A stretch of 41,367 nt of DNA from Chloroflexota bacterium (GTDB lineage: Bacteria > Chloroflexota > Anaerolineae > CG2-30-64-16). The DNA lies in contig JAPLHB010000170.1 in assembly GCA_026389845.1 (NCBI GenBank), forward strand, positions 1 through 41,367, read 5' to 3'. This document shows positions 17,532 to 29,119 of this stretch, in pieces. Under the pieces are notes generated by a model. The model made no database searches. It saw only the letters and a list, made by a program, of their open reading frames with translations, and had not been told where the DNA came from. Position 1 is the stretch's first letter, and each line of letters opens with the position of its first letter. The position numbers and the translations under genes were made by a program.

Positions 17532-18485
17532 TCACTCTCCTGGAATCTTGATAATGAAGTCGGTTTTCTGTCCACCGACTGTGAACGTCAATTGGATATT
17601 CGCATCTGAACCTGGAAGGTCGAACGCAAAACGACAATCACCTAACGAGCTATCTACCGGCTTAGAATCTCCATAGATCACCTCCTCCCAGTGACAGCAA
17701 TCGCTTGCCGGGTTTGGATCGGCAAATACAGCGCGCGCGGATAGCCTTGAAAGTGTGTCAATGTCTTGATGCGTGAGGACAAACACCCCATTCGGATCAC
17801 ATCGCTTCTGGTCCAGACCTGTAGCAAGGTCAAGCAAAAGACATCTCGAGATTTGGACACGAGTGCACTCTGGTGTCGATGTAGGCGTTAGTGTTGACGT
17901 GGGCGAGGCGGTTAGGGTAATCGTTGGAGTTAATGTCTCGGTTGGGGTACGGGTTGCTAGGACCACCACTATCGCAATCACAAGCAATACAACTGCAAAT
18001 AAATACTTCGGCCTTTTACTCTTAAGGAGGTTGACAATGGATGCCGAGTCCTCCTTGGAAATGCTATGCTTGCGATACTCCCTGATCAACTCGTCCGCTA
18101 CCGCCTCGGTCACCTGTCCTTTCAGATGGTTAGGATCTTTGAACTTTGCATATCTCACTCCCAATAATTGCGCATAAGCGGCGACATCCCTTGGCGCGTT
18201 CGTGCTAAGGAAAACCAGGATTGGCTTAGCGTCCGCCTGAGCAGTGGTCACCTCAGTTTTGACCGGATCGGTGAGCTTATCCTTCAGCAGCAACACGAAA
18301 ATGTCGCACTCGCGCACTTTACTCAGATAGGATTCGTTCAGTGACAGGGAAGACGCCGGACTGAACTCGAACAGCCAGGAGCGGGTCAGGTGGATAGACT
18401 CTTCTATTGCGGCCTGCGCGGCTTTGCGTTCTTCCTCCATGCCAGTAATAACGGAACTAACGAAGACAAGGAGAGAACTTTCCAT
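17532..18485 (-). CDS. DUF4062 transmembrane protein with extracytoplasmic C-domain
   Basis: 317 residues from ATG 18485. The N-terminal cytosolic DUF4062 domain (about 1-150: LLVFVSSVITGMEEERKAA, SYLSKVRECDIFVLLL) is usually attached to STAND-type NTPases in signalling or defence proteins. Here a single transmembrane helix (LFAVVLLVIAIVVVLA) follows, then a Thr-rich stalk and a Cys-containing outer domain (ECTRVQISRC, CDPNG, ASDCCHWEE) ending in a beta-rich FTVGGQKTDFIIKI segment. This looks like a transmembrane sensor or anchor. The frame is open to 18614, but ATG 18485 starts the domain and lies about 45 nt after a good promoter. First gene of the surface cassette, 3 bp before lipoprotein A. 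Function not recognised. Confidence 0.75.
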   Translation of the reverse strand: MESSLLVFVSSVITGMEEERKAAQAAIEESIHLTRSWLFEFSPASSLSLNESYLSKVRECDIFVLLLKDKLTDPVKTEVTTAQADAKPILVFLSTNAPRDVAAYAQLLGVRYAKFKDPNHLKGQVTEAVADELIREYRKHSISKEDSASIVNLLKSKRPKYLFAVVLLVIAIVVVLATRTPTETLTPTITLTASPTSTLTPTSTPECTRVQISRCLLLDLATGLDQKRCDPNGVFVLTHQDIDTLSRLSARAVFADPNPASDCCHWEEVIYGDSKPVDSSLGDCRFAFDLPGSDANIQLTFTVGGQKTDFIIKIPGE

Positions 18486-18535
18486 AAACCGACCTTGCAA
18501 TCCGCGGTAAAGCATTAAGCCAGAACACTGGGCCG

Positions 18536-18564
18536 ATTCTACCATACAACTGGAAAACGTGCAA
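18536..18564 (-). promoter_or_regulatory. Promoter of the DUF4062/lipoprotein/GH17/GT4 cassette
   Basis: Minus strand TTGCAC (18564-18559), 17-bp spacer, TAGAAT (18541-18536). Start expected near 18529, 44 nt before ATG 18485. Confidence 0.75.
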
Positions 18565-18570
18565 CGCGCC

Positions 18571-18601
18571 GGCGACCCCGGGTGCAGTGCCTGGGGCCGC
18601 C
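18571..18601 (-). terminator. GC-rich hairpin after recJ
   Basis: GGCGACCCCGGG (18571-18582) pairs with CCTGGGGCCGCC (18590-18601) with minor mismatches, 7-nt loop. It lies just past the recJ stop and before the cassette promoter. No U-run, so weak as an intrinsic terminator. Confidence 0.45.
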
Positions 18602-18626
18602 GCAGGGGAAGCATTTCTTCTTGGTA

Positions 18627-21079
<2,453 letters not shown>

Positions 21080-21080
<1 letters not shown>

Positions 21081-21925
21081 CAAAACGCAACTTCCGCCAC
21101 CTGCTCGAAGTCGAACTCTGTCAGCGGCTCGGCCGCGCGCATCTCTTCGGCCGCGACCGCGTCTTCGTCCTCCGCGCCGAGCTCGCCGGCCTCGGCGCCG
21201 CGGTTGCAGAGGGAGCGGTAGGGGCAGAACAGGCAGCGCTTCAGGTCGCCCGTGAGCGGAAAGCCATCGTCATCCAGGCCCGCGATCTCCGCGATCAACG
21301 AGGAAAGGCGGACCTCGTCGGCGGCATACTGAGTGGCGTCGTAGGGCAGCCGCTCGGGGTCTTCGGGGAAGTTGGCGAACCAGTAGACCATCGTGATTTG
21401 TTCGGGGCGGAGCGCCGCGTCGCCGTTCAGGTGGGCGCCGGCGCGCACGAGCAGATAGCGATAGACGCGCGTCTGGAAACGGGCAACCAGCCAGGCCGCC
21501 TTGGGACGCTTCTCCGATGTCTTCCAGTCCACGATGACGGCCCGCCGGCCGGGGTCAACGGCGATCAGATCGTACTTGGCGACCAGCCGGTGCTCGCCCA
21601 GCGGCGCCGAGAGGGTCATTTCGGGGTGACGAACCGCCGGCAGATTGGCGGGCGGACGGTTGAAATAGTTCGCCCACCAGGTCGCCAGCGGCTCCGGCAG
21701 CGGCAGGGCGTCGGTCGCATATCTAATATCTAACACCTGTTGATGCGCCATCCGGTGAAACGCCTCGCCCTGGGCCACCCGCGCCTCGAACTCATCGGCC
21801 GGCTCGGCCGCGACGGCCGGCCAGGCCAGTTCCAGCAGGTAGCGCAGTTGAAACCGCCGCGGGCAGTCGGCGTAATCCTGCAAGCTGCCCTGGCTGAACA
21901 GGAAATCGAAAGGCAGGGTTGGCAT
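21080..21925 (-). CDS. PD-(D/E)XK nuclease, Cas4/AddB C-terminal-like
   Basis: 281 residues from ATG 21925 (GAGG precedes). Motif order matches RecB-type nucleases: SLQDYADCPRRFQLRYLLE with the first cysteine, GEAFHRMAHQ, VAKYDLIAVDPGRRAVIVDWKTSE (the D...D-x-K core), QTRVYRYLLV, and C-terminal CLFCPYRSLC. Four cysteines in this arrangement usually hold a [4Fe-4S] cluster. Such proteins generate single-stranded ends and often pair with a UvrD-like helicase, as here: the helicase gene is upstream in the same direction, with a repeat cluster between. RecJ follows with a TGATG overlap, giving a plausible end-processing set. No cas1 or CRISPR array is present. Confidence 0.87.
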
Positions 21926-21959
21926 GAGGGCCTCAAGCGAAATGCGAAAATTGCAGACT

Positions 21960-22605
21960 GTCACTCTGAGCGGGTTAACGGCGAGTCCTACGCGACGGCG
22001 TGACGCCAGCGAAGAGTCTTAACGCCGCGCGAGAACTTGTTCCTTCATTGCATTCAGGACAAGCTCTGAGTGAAACGAACGGATTCTTCGCAATAGCGCA
22101 AAACTCGCTACCAGTTGCCTGTCATTCTGAGCGGGTTCGTCCCTGAACTTTTGCTACGGCGTGACACCAGCGAAGAATCCGTTCGCTGCGCTCAGAGCTT
22201 GTCCTGAATGCAATGAAGGAACAAGTTCTCCTTGCCGAGACGAGACCCCTTCGACTGCGCTCAGGGCAGGCTCTTCGCTGGATTCTCGCCGCAACGCACT
22301 TCACGGGGCCGACCCGCTCAGAGCTTGTCCTGAACGCAGTGAAGGAGCAAGCTCTGAGCGGGTCGGCGACAAACAGTACGTCGCGGCGTGACTCTAGCGA
22401 AGGGTCTCGTTACCACGCCAGAACTTGTCCTGAGCGCAGCGAATGGAACTTGTCCTGAGTGAAACGAACGGATGCTTCGCTGGAAGCTCGCCGCAACACA
22501 AAACACGGGAACGACCCGCTCAGCATGACAAGCGGTGGGGTTTCTTGCTTCACGAATGCCGCCGCGCGGCATGGCAGTTCTCAGAATGACAAGCATCGGG
22601 TAGTG
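21960..22605. repeat. Cluster of CTTGTCCTGA-type palindromic repeats, no gene
   Basis: About 650 bp without a credible gene. It contains many interlocking copies of a repeat with cores such as GAACTTGTCCTGAGCGCAG, GAAGGAACAAGCTCTGAGCG and GAAGAATCCGTTCGCT, in both orientations, bounded by GTCATTCTGAGCGGGTT-like ends. Short open frames inside translate to ACPERSEG/CPERSRRG strings, which I recall as a frequent artefact of this repeat in databases. A related block is at 36040-36262, and the ends resemble the element at 29130-29288. It separates the helicase and nuclease genes. Confidence 0.85.
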
Positions 22606-22607
22606 AG

Positions 22608-22641
22608 TTTTGCGATTTTCGTTTTACGTTTTTCGTTTTGC
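22608..22641. repeat. TTTTCGT heptamer array at the helicase 3' end
   Basis: TTTTCGT, TTTACGT and TTTTCGT heptamers. The helicase stop codon (22624-22626) and its last codons (AKRKT) lie inside. The same family forms the start of the gene at 37224. Confidence 0.85.
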
Positions 22642-24879
22642 AATTTCTTCCCACCACGTTTGCAACGCGACCAGTGCCGCGGCTGGCTGGAGCGTCGCGC
22701 CCGGCTGGCGGCCCATGTTCCAGGTGACGATCAGCTCGCGGCGGGCGCGGGTAATGCCGACGTAGAGCAAGCGCAGGCGTTCGGCGGCGTAATCGAGGCG
22801 GGCCTGTTCGGTCGCCACCCCGGGCGGTGCGTAGGCCTCGGCGATGTCCTCCGACAGAATGGCCTTGAGCTGGGCCAACACCTCGGCTTCCAGGTTCAGC
22901 CGGCCACGCACGAACCATTTCTCCGCGATGAAATAGTCGCCCGGAAACGCCGAGGGGTAATCGTAGCCGTTGACCGACATCAGGTAGACCCGATCCCACT
23001 CCAGCCCCTTGGCCTTGTGCACCGTCGCCACCACCACCTTGCCACGGTGCGCCTGCGGATCGAAGCCGGTGTCCTGCTCGGAAAAGCCGAGGAACTTACG
23101 CTCGTTCTTGGCGATCACCGCCAATTCCTGGGTCAGCTCCGGCAGCCGCCAGTGGGGATGACTATCGGCGGCCTGGCGCAGCACCACGGCCAGCTTGTGC
23201 GCCACGGCCAGGTCGGTCGGCCGGTCGAAGAGGTCGCCGGCGATGGTCAGGATGAGTTGGTCAATCGGCAGGATTGTCGTCCCCTGCCAACGCCGCGCCA
23301 GGTCACGGAATTGGAGCAGTTGATCGCCCAGCAGGCTCAACGCCTCGTCGGGCAACTCGATGGCGTCCAGCGACTCGGCGCCCGCTCGCGGCCACAGAAA
23401 ATCCTCGACCTTCTGGCAGCGACGCAAGGCGCGCACGGCCACTTGCAGACGCTCCTTCAGCTCCGGGTCTTCGCGATCGCCGCGCCGCCAGACCTCGTAG
23501 ACGGTCGCCAGCTTCTTCGGGGAGGCCGGTTCGGCCAGGTAGGCGACGACGTTACCCAACGCGCCGGCAGCCTCACGCGTGGCGCGCGTGCTGCGAAGTA
23601 GCTCGACGCATTCCAGGCCGGCCGCCTTGAGCGCCGCTACCACCGCATCACCGCGGTCATTGCGCGGGACGAGCACGGCGAAGGTCCAGTCGGGGTGTGC
23701 GGACAGCCCATGCGCCAACGACTTGATGACGGCCTCCAGCTCGTCAGCGGGCGTATACTTCTGGCTGCTCAAGTGGATGCCGGCGGGATCATCCGGCGGG
23801 TTGGGCTGGGGATCGCCGGACGGGACCGGCTCGATGCGGGTCGGAGCCAGGGCGTCGCGCAGGAGCATCACCGGATGGCTGCCGCGCGTCCACGCCACCA
23901 GGGTGTTCGCCAGAGCCATGATGCTCGCGGTCGAACGGCCGGAGTTGGGCAGCTCGGCCGCGACCACGCCCTCTTCGGTCAGAAAATGGCGCAGGTAAAG
24001 AGGACTGGCGGTGGTGAAGGTCTCGTAGATGGCCTGGTTGGGGTCGCCCACGCGCACCCAATTGCCCTCCGGGCCGGTCAACAGGCGCAGGATCTTCTCT
24101 TGCAAGCGGCTGCTGTCCTGGGCCTCGTCTTCCAGGATGTAGGGCCAGCGGCGACGCAGGCGCTTGAGGTACTCGCCGTCCAATTGGAGCGCCAGGAGCG
24201 CCAGGCGGACAAGGTCGTCGTAGTCCACCGCGCCGCGATAGGCCAGGCCACGCTGATAGTCGGCGTAGATGGCCCAGCCCATCTCGACCAGCGGCAGCCG
24301 TTCCGCAGGCAACCGGTCCAACGTCTCGCGCAGTAACGCGGGTGTCAGTTCCAGGTCCTTCGCCATGCGGATGAACGAGAGGGCGATGTCGCCCACCAGC
24401 TTGGGCCACTGCTCCCGTTTGATCCAGCCGGCCTTGCGCTCGTCCAGGTCCGGATCGAGCCAGGAATCGGCCGCGTCGCCATGGCCGGCCAGCCAGGATT
24501 CAGCAGCGTCCAGAAGAATCTGACGGGCGTCCCGCTCATCCATGATCTGGAAGTCATCGGCCAGCCCCACCAGCGCCGGCCGGTCGCGCACGATGTCGTG
24601 AGCCAGGCCGTGCAACGTCCGCACCCGGTAGCCGACGTTGGGCAGCAGCCCGCGCTCCTGAACGAACTCGTCGACGCGCCGTGCGAAGTTGTCCACGGCC
24701 GAATTGACCAGGGTGACGATCAACACCTCCTGGTCGTCCGCCAGATTGCCTTCCGCGACCAGCCGGGCCGCCAGGGCCGAGAGGACGTGCGTCTTCCCGC
24801 TCCCCGGCACGGCTGAAACACCCATTCTCCCGGCGGTGTAGGCCAGGACTTCGGCTTGTTTGGGGCGAGGTTGGAACAT
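22624..24879 (-). CDS. UvrD/PcrA-like superfamily 1 DNA helicase
   Basis: 751 residues. SF1A motifs in order: VSAVPGSGKTHVL (Walker A), VRTLHGLAHDIV (Ia-type), YILEDEAQDSS (Walker B, DEAQ), WVRVGDPNQAIY (III), HKAKGLEWDRVY (V) and RLRLLYVGITRARREL (VI). It should unwind DNA 3' to 5' using ATP. Together with the nuclease gene downstream it resembles a split helicase-nuclease of the AddAB/RecB kind, although it lacks a fused nuclease domain. ATG 24879 has no obvious Shine-Dalgarno. It follows the Ig-like lipoprotein gene by 30 bp, so it may be read from the promoter at 27439-27467. The last residues are repeat-encoded. Confidence 0.92.
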   Translation of the reverse strand: MFQPRPKQAEVLAYTAGRMGVSAVPGSGKTHVLSALAARLVAEGNLADDQEVLIVTLVNSAVDNFARRVDEFVQERGLLPNVGYRVRTLHGLAHDIVRDRPALVGLADDFQIMDERDARQILLDAAESWLAGHGDAADSWLDPDLDERKAGWIKREQWPKLVGDIALSFIRMAKDLELTPALLRETLDRLPAERLPLVEMGWAIYADYQRGLAYRGAVDYDDLVRLALLALQLDGEYLKRLRRRWPYILEDEAQDSSRLQEKILRLLTGPEGNWVRVGDPNQAIYETFTTASPLYLRHFLTEEGVVAAELPNSGRSTASIMALANTLVAWTRGSHPVMLLRDALAPTRIEPVPSGDPQPNPPDDPAGIHLSSQKYTPADELEAVIKSLAHGLSAHPDWTFAVLVPRNDRGDAVVAALKAAGLECVELLRSTRATREAAGALGNVVAYLAEPASPKKLATVYEVWRRGDREDPELKERLQVAVRALRRCQKVEDFLWPRAGAESLDAIELPDEALSLLGDQLLQFRDLARRWQGTTILPIDQLILTIAGDLFDRPTDLAVAHKLAVVLRQAADSHPHWRLPELTQELAVIAKNERKFLGFSEQDTGFDPQAHRGKVVVATVHKAKGLEWDRVYLMSVNGYDYPSAFPGDYFIAEKWFVRGRLNLEAEVLAQLKAILSEDIAEAYAPPGVATEQARLDYAAERLRLLYVGITRARRELIVTWNMGRQPGATLQPAAALVALQTWWEEIAKRKT

Positions 24880-24909
24880 AATGAGTATTCGGACGCTGTC
24901 CCAGTTCCA

Positions 24910-27357
24910 TCAATCGGAACGCAGTCGGACGTAGAACGAAGAGCCGGTCGGCCGGCTGCACGCGCTCTTGACGCACACAGCGCGAAACTCGATGAGCTGA
25001 CTGGGGTTGATCGGCCAGTCTATCGGCCCGCTCGCCTGGATCTCGGCAAGGGTTTGGAGAATCGGCAGCTTGACCACAACCGCCGTGGTGCTGCCGGAGC
25101 CGGTGAACAACGGGTGGACCCCCTCCACCGTCAACTCCCAGCCCGGTTGATTGTCCGCAAGATTCGAGTCGAGATCGGTCACGAAGACTACGTCCTTGAC
25201 AAGCCCCTGGGCGATGATCTCGCCGGCGGCCAGGGTCGGCGAGATTGCTTGCAGGGTGATCTGTTTGCTCTGAGAGTAGTCGCTGCTGACCTCAACCCGC
25301 AGCGTGTAGTATTGCGGTTGCGTGCTGGTTGGGCAAATCTGGCGCGTACCGACGCCTGTCACACCCTCGGCTGCCCCCCCGCTGATCCCTTCCAGGTAAA
25401 CCGCCTCCACGCCTTGCACGCTCCAGTGCAACGTCGTGCATTCGTCGGGCGGGAACGTGTACTGCTCGGCCCAAAAGCGCATAGGAACCTTCTCGGCCGC
25501 CAGCACGGTGATGGTCAGTCGCTTGCGGACCGGCGTCGCCGTGCCCGCCTCCACCCGTAGCTCGTACTGCGTCGTGGTCTCCGGGCACACCTCCTTGCTC
25601 GCCACGCCCGCCACCCCGCCGTCGTTCAGATAGACCGCGGTGACGTCGGCTGTCCACCAGCGGAGCGTGGTACACTTGCCCTTGACGATCTCGGAGCTGT
25701 CGGCGGTGAACACGACCGCAACCTCACCCTCCTCCCGCACCAAAATGGTCACGGTGCGATCTTGCGTCCCTGTGCTGCTGACCGCGCGCAGAGTGTAGGT
25801 GGTCGTCTGGGATGGACAAACCTGGCGGTCATCTTTGCCGGTCGTCTCGCCCCCATCCAGGAGGACCGCGTCGACGTTTTCGACGTTCCAGTGCAGCATC
25901 GTGCACCCGTTCGGAGCCAGGACGTAGTTATCGGCCCAAAAGATACTGGCCCAGGATGGCCGCGTCGGCGTTGGCGTGAAGGTGGGTGCGCCGCTCGTCA
26001 CGGTGGGTGATGGCCCGGCCGAAGGCGTGGGTGTCCGCTCGTCGGGCGCGGGGCGACGAGTGGGCGTCGGCGGCAGAAGGCCGCCGGGTGTGCCCGTGCC
26101 GGCCGTCGGAATGGAAATCACGGCCCCGGCGGTTCCGGTCGGGCGCGCTGGCGTAGGCGAAGGGGTCGGCGTGGCCGGCAGCCTGAGCTGCACCGTGACC
26201 TCGTTGCTGACGCCGATCCACTTGCCGTCCAACTGCGCTTCCAGGGTGATGCGATACTCGCCCAGCCCGCCCTCGGCCAACACATCGGGCAGCGGCAGTG
26301 TGGGTTCGGTCGCCGGCTTTTGGACCAGCGGATAGCCGTTAAGGCGCACGTTCCAGCGCAGCGGCGGGGTCGTATCGGGCAGGGGATCAGGCCGGACCAC
26401 TTCGGCGCCGGCGACCTGAATGGGCAAAAGCTGGGTATACTCCACACCACTGCTGAACCGGCGCGTGGGCGCAATCGAGTCATCCACCGTCAGCACCGCG
26501 TATAGCCGGCTGACGCTGGCCGGCGGCGCCTTTACGTCGCCGGGCTTGACCTCGAAGACGTAAGAGAATTCGATGACGCCCTGCGCCTGGGCCGGGTCGG
26601 GCTTGAACAACAGCCCCGCCTTGGCCACGGTCTCGTCGCGCGTCTCGTCGCCGCTGACCTGCCCCGCGCCGCCGGAGCTATCGCGCTTGAGGGTCAGATG
26701 CGCGGCGACGTACTCCCCCTGCAGCGCCGGCAGCGCGGAATAGCGATACTGCCCGACCGCGGCCACCGGGACCGACGGTCGCCCCGGCTCGACGGATGGG
26801 ATCGCCAGGGCCAGCGCGGCGTCGGCCAGGCGCCATTGCCCCTGCAAGGCAAAGATCGCGGCCTCCCCCGCGCCGAATTGCACCTTCGCGCCGGCGATGC
26901 GCGGGGTCAGGCGCTCCCAGGTCTGGCCGTTCCAACGATAGGGGGCCAGGTCATAGGCATCCAGACTGACGCTCTGTGGCAGAGGCAGAGTCACGAGGGC
27001 CACACCCGCCAGATCACCGCCTTCGAGCGAAAGCTGGTAGGCCCGGCCGATCAGGCTGCGGGGCATGGGCACGGCAGGCGGCTTATCGAGGACGCGCAGG
27101 GTCGCCGCCGTCGCCGCCGACACCGCCTGGCGGGCGAACACGACCTCCGCGCCGTCGTTGAGCGCCACGGTCCCCCCTTCGTCGGGCCGGATCGTCTCGT
27201 TGGCGCTCCGTTCGGGCAACGCGACCGGCGTCTGATAGACATCGCCGGCCGGGGTAGCGGTCGGTTTGCCGTTGCAGGCGACAAGCGCCGACAGGACGGC
27301 CATCGCCAACAGGCTCAATCCCAACCGGTTCAACACGCGCTCTCCGAAACCGCGCAT
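24910..27357 (-). CDS. Large lipoprotein with three Ig-like Cys repeats
   Basis: 815 residues. Signal peptide with lipobox LSALVAC (Cys28). A beta-rich N-terminal half (29-390) follows, then a Pro/Thr linker (TPTPSPTPARPTGT and similar, about 395-470). Three repeats of about 70 residues come next: each has an N-terminal CTxLxW (CTMLHWNVENVDAV, CTTLRWWTADVTAV, CTTLHWSVQGVEAV) and a distal VCP/ICP with TTTYTLR-like strands, so one disulfide each. A terminal beta domain completes it. Predicted surface protein; ligand unknown. The start has AGGAGTAGGGG. Its promoter (27439-27467) is strong and its leader contains palindromic element copy 3. Confidence 0.85.
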   Translation of the reverse strand: MRGFGERVLNRLGLSLLAMAVLSALVACNGKPTATPAGDVYQTPVALPERSANETIRPDEGGTVALNDGAEVVFARQAVSAATAATLRVLDKPPAVPMPRSLIGRAYQLSLEGGDLAGVALVTLPLPQSVSLDAYDLAPYRWNGQTWERLTPRIAGAKVQFGAGEAAIFALQGQWRLADAALALAIPSVEPGRPSVPVAAVGQYRYSALPALQGEYVAAHLTLKRDSSGGAGQVSGDETRDETVAKAGLLFKPDPAQAQGVIEFSYVFEVKPGDVKAPPASVSRLYAVLTVDDSIAPTRRFSSGVEYTQLLPIQVAGAEVVRPDPLPDTTPPLRWNVRLNGYPLVQKPATEPTLPLPDVLAEGGLGEYRITLEAQLDGKWIGVSNEVTVQLRLPATPTPSPTPARPTGTAGAVISIPTAGTGTPGGLLPPTPTRRPAPDERTPTPSAGPSPTVTSGAPTFTPTPTRPSWASIFWADNYVLAPNGCTMLHWNVENVDAVLLDGGETTGKDDRQVCPSQTTTYTLRAVSSTGTQDRTVTILVREEGEVAVVFTADSSEIVKGKCTTLRWWTADVTAVYLNDGGVAGVASKEVCPETTTQYELRVEAGTATPVRKRLTITVLAAEKVPMRFWAEQYTFPPDECTTLHWSVQGVEAVYLEGISGGAAEGVTGVGTRQICPTSTQPQYYTLRVEVSSDYSQSKQITLQAISPTLAAGEIIAQGLVKDVVFVTDLDSNLADNQPGWELTVEGVHPLFTGSGSTTAVVVKLPILQTLAEIQASGPIDWPINPSQLIEFRAVCVKSACSRPTGSSFYVRLRSD

Positions 27358-27384
27358 CCCCTACTCCTATCTTATACTTCAACG

Positions 27385-27436
27385 GTAGAGGCGCTCCCTT
27401 GCGGTCGCCCCAGGCAGGTGCAAGACCTGCCCCTAC
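27385..27436. repeat. GTAGGGGC palindromic element, copy 3
   Basis: GTAGAGGCGCTCCCTTGCGG to AAGACCTGCCCCTAC, inverted relative to copies 1 and 2. It lies in the transcribed 5' leader of the large lipoprotein gene, between promoter and start codon. Confidence 0.85.
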
Positions 27437-27438
27437 AG

Positions 27439-27467
27439 AGTCTAAAGCGTGGACAGACGCTTGTCAA
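27439..27467 (-). promoter_or_regulatory. Promoter of the large lipoprotein gene
   Basis: Minus strand TTGACA (27467-27462), 17-bp spacer, TAGACT (27444-27439). Divergent to the promoter at 27478-27506, with 10 bp between the two -35 boxes. Confidence 0.8.
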
Positions 27468-27477
27468 ATACGGCGGC

Positions 27478-27506
27478 TTGCGTAACCGGGCCTTCTGAGC
27501 GATAAT
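27478..27506 (+). promoter_or_regulatory. Promoter of the GH39-like gene
   Basis: Plus strand TTGCGT (27478-27483), 17-bp spacer, GATAAT (27501-27506). Start expected near 27513, 14 nt before the ATG. Confidence 0.65.
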
Positions 27507-27526
27507 AGAGTTGAAAGGCGGCAAAG

Positions 27527-29119
27527 ATGACACGCACACACAGAAAATCACCGAGACGTACCTTATTCCTGGCGCTACTCTGCACCCTGACGCTGATCCT
27601 GCCCCCGGCCTCTAGCGCCGGCACGGCCCCGCCACAGAACAGCTCGGTCTACGGCATGGACATCCTCGGCCTGGGCTGGCAGTGGGTGTTTCCGCGGATC
27701 GAGGCCGCCCCGCGGTTGTCCGGTTCGATCCGCCTGGACCTGTTGGACAGCGCCATCCATCAGGCGGCCGACGCCGGCGTGCGCTGGAACCGGCTCTCAA
27801 CCTGGTGGTGCTTTGTGGAGCCGGAACGCGGTCAGTTCTTCTGGGACGACCTGGATGCCGTCATCCAGATCGGCCGGAATTACGGCATCGAAACGCTGCC
27901 CGTGTTGCTCTACTCGCCCTATTGGGCCGTGAACAACGCGCCGAGCGGCGATTGCATCAACAACCCCCGCAAGAACTACCCGCCGACGAACATCGCCGAT
28001 TGGGAGAACTTCGTGCGCGCCATCGTGCGCCGCTACGGCCCAGCCGGCAAAAATGTCATCCACTACTGGGAAATCTGGAACGAGCCGGACCTGCCGGAGT
28101 TTCTCTCGGTGGACAACGACCCGGGCGATGGTACGGTGCCGGCCTACGCCGACCTGTTGAACACGGCCGCACGCGTCATCCGGGCCGAGGCGCCGGGCGC
28201 GACGATCCTCATCGGCGGGCTGTCGGACATCCGGGGCTACAAGTTTCTGGATAAACTGCTGCAGCTCACCGGCTCGCGCGACATTCGCAATAGCTTCGAT
28301 GTGGTGTCGTTCCACGCCTACAGCAATCATGCCTACAAGATCAGCTTGATTCGCGACGTCTTGCAGCAGTACGGCTTGCAGAATCGGCCGCTGTGGGACA
28401 CCGAACTCAACTACATGGGTTGGGACTACACTCAGGCCGCCCAGGGGTTGGCGGGGCTCTTCCAGATAATCCGCGCCAACGGGGTCGTGCGTTCCTTCTG
28501 GTACCCCTCATTCACCTCGCACTGGGGGCCAAGTATCTTCTACCCGCGCGAGCCGGAATGGGAGCCGATTCCATTCACGCCCACGCCATTCTACGCCACC
28601 TTCCGCAGCCAGACCGCGCTGCCGCAACTGCCCTCGGCGCCCACCCCGCTCGGGCCCAAGATGGCAGGCGCGGCCGCCGCCGAGCCGCTCCGCTTCCAGT
28701 GGGAGGTCGCCACACCCGGCACGTACCCCATCGTCGGCTACAAGCTCCAGGTGGACCGCGAGGCCTTCCTGGGCGTCGCGCGGTTCGGCCGGCCAGAACT
28801 GGATGCCTGGCGCTCGGATGCACGCGCCAGCTTCTTGCCCCTCGTCAGCGGCGGCCGAGCCTCCGCGTCGCGCTGGCCGACGTGGACGATGGCCGTCAGT
28901 TCCCGTCCGGCGGAAACCGACCCGCTGCGCAGCTACACACCCTCTGTGCCGCTGCCCCTGGGGCTGCACTACTGGCGTGTGGCCGCAGTAGACAGCCAGG
29001 GCAACGTCGGCCCGTACAGCGAGCCGCGCTCCTTCTTCCTGCGCGGCAGCTTCCTGTCGTTCGTGCCGTTTGCAGGCGAGGCAACTTGGGCCACGAATTA
29101 CACGAATGGGCACGAATAG
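27527..29119 (+). CDS. Secreted clan-A glycoside hydrolase (GH39/GH5-like)
   Basis: 530 residues; AAGG precedes ATG 27527. Signal peptide (RRTLFLALLCTLTLILPPASSAG), then a (beta/alpha)8 barrel: VRWNRLSTWWCFVEPERGQ, HYWEIWNEPDLPEF with the acid/base Glu after Asn, and LWDTELNYMG with the nucleophile Glu. A fibronectin-III-like C-terminal domain (QWEVATPGTYPIVGYKLQV to HYWRVAAVDSQGNVGPYSE) follows. It is exported and probably attacks a plant or microbial polysaccharide; the exact family and linkage are uncertain. The last residues (WATNYTNGHE) and the TAG come from a CACGAAT repeat, so the natural C-terminus was altered. Convergent with ppk2. Confidence 0.82.
   Translation: MTRTHRKSPRRTLFLALLCTLTLILPPASSAGTAPPQNSSVYGMDILGLGWQWVFPRIEAAPRLSGSIRLDLLDSAIHQAADAGVRWNRLSTWWCFVEPERGQFFWDDLDAVIQIGRNYGIETLPVLLYSPYWAVNNAPSGDCINNPRKNYPPTNIADWENFVRAIVRRYGPAGKNVIHYWEIWNEPDLPEFLSVDNDPGDGTVPAYADLLNTAARVIRAEAPGATILIGGLSDIRGYKFLDKLLQLTGSRDIRNSFDVVSFHAYSNHAYKISLIRDVLQQYGLQNRPLWDTELNYMGWDYTQAAQGLAGLFQIIRANGVVRSFWYPSFTSHWGPSIFYPREPEWEPIPFTPTPFYATFRSQTALPQLPSAPTPLGPKMAGAAAAEPLRFQWEVATPGTYPIVGYKLQVDREAFLGVARFGRPELDAWRSDARASFLPLVSGGRASASRWPTWTMAVSSRPAETDPLRSYTPSVPLPLGLHYWRVAAVDSQGNVGPYSEPRSFFLRGSFLSFVPFAGEATWATNYTNGHE

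Noticed and set aside
22122..22458. Short open frames with CPERSRRG/ACPERSEG residues as genes
   Set aside because: They consist wholly of intergenic repeat sequence, occur in several frames and both strands, and lack ribosome binding sites.
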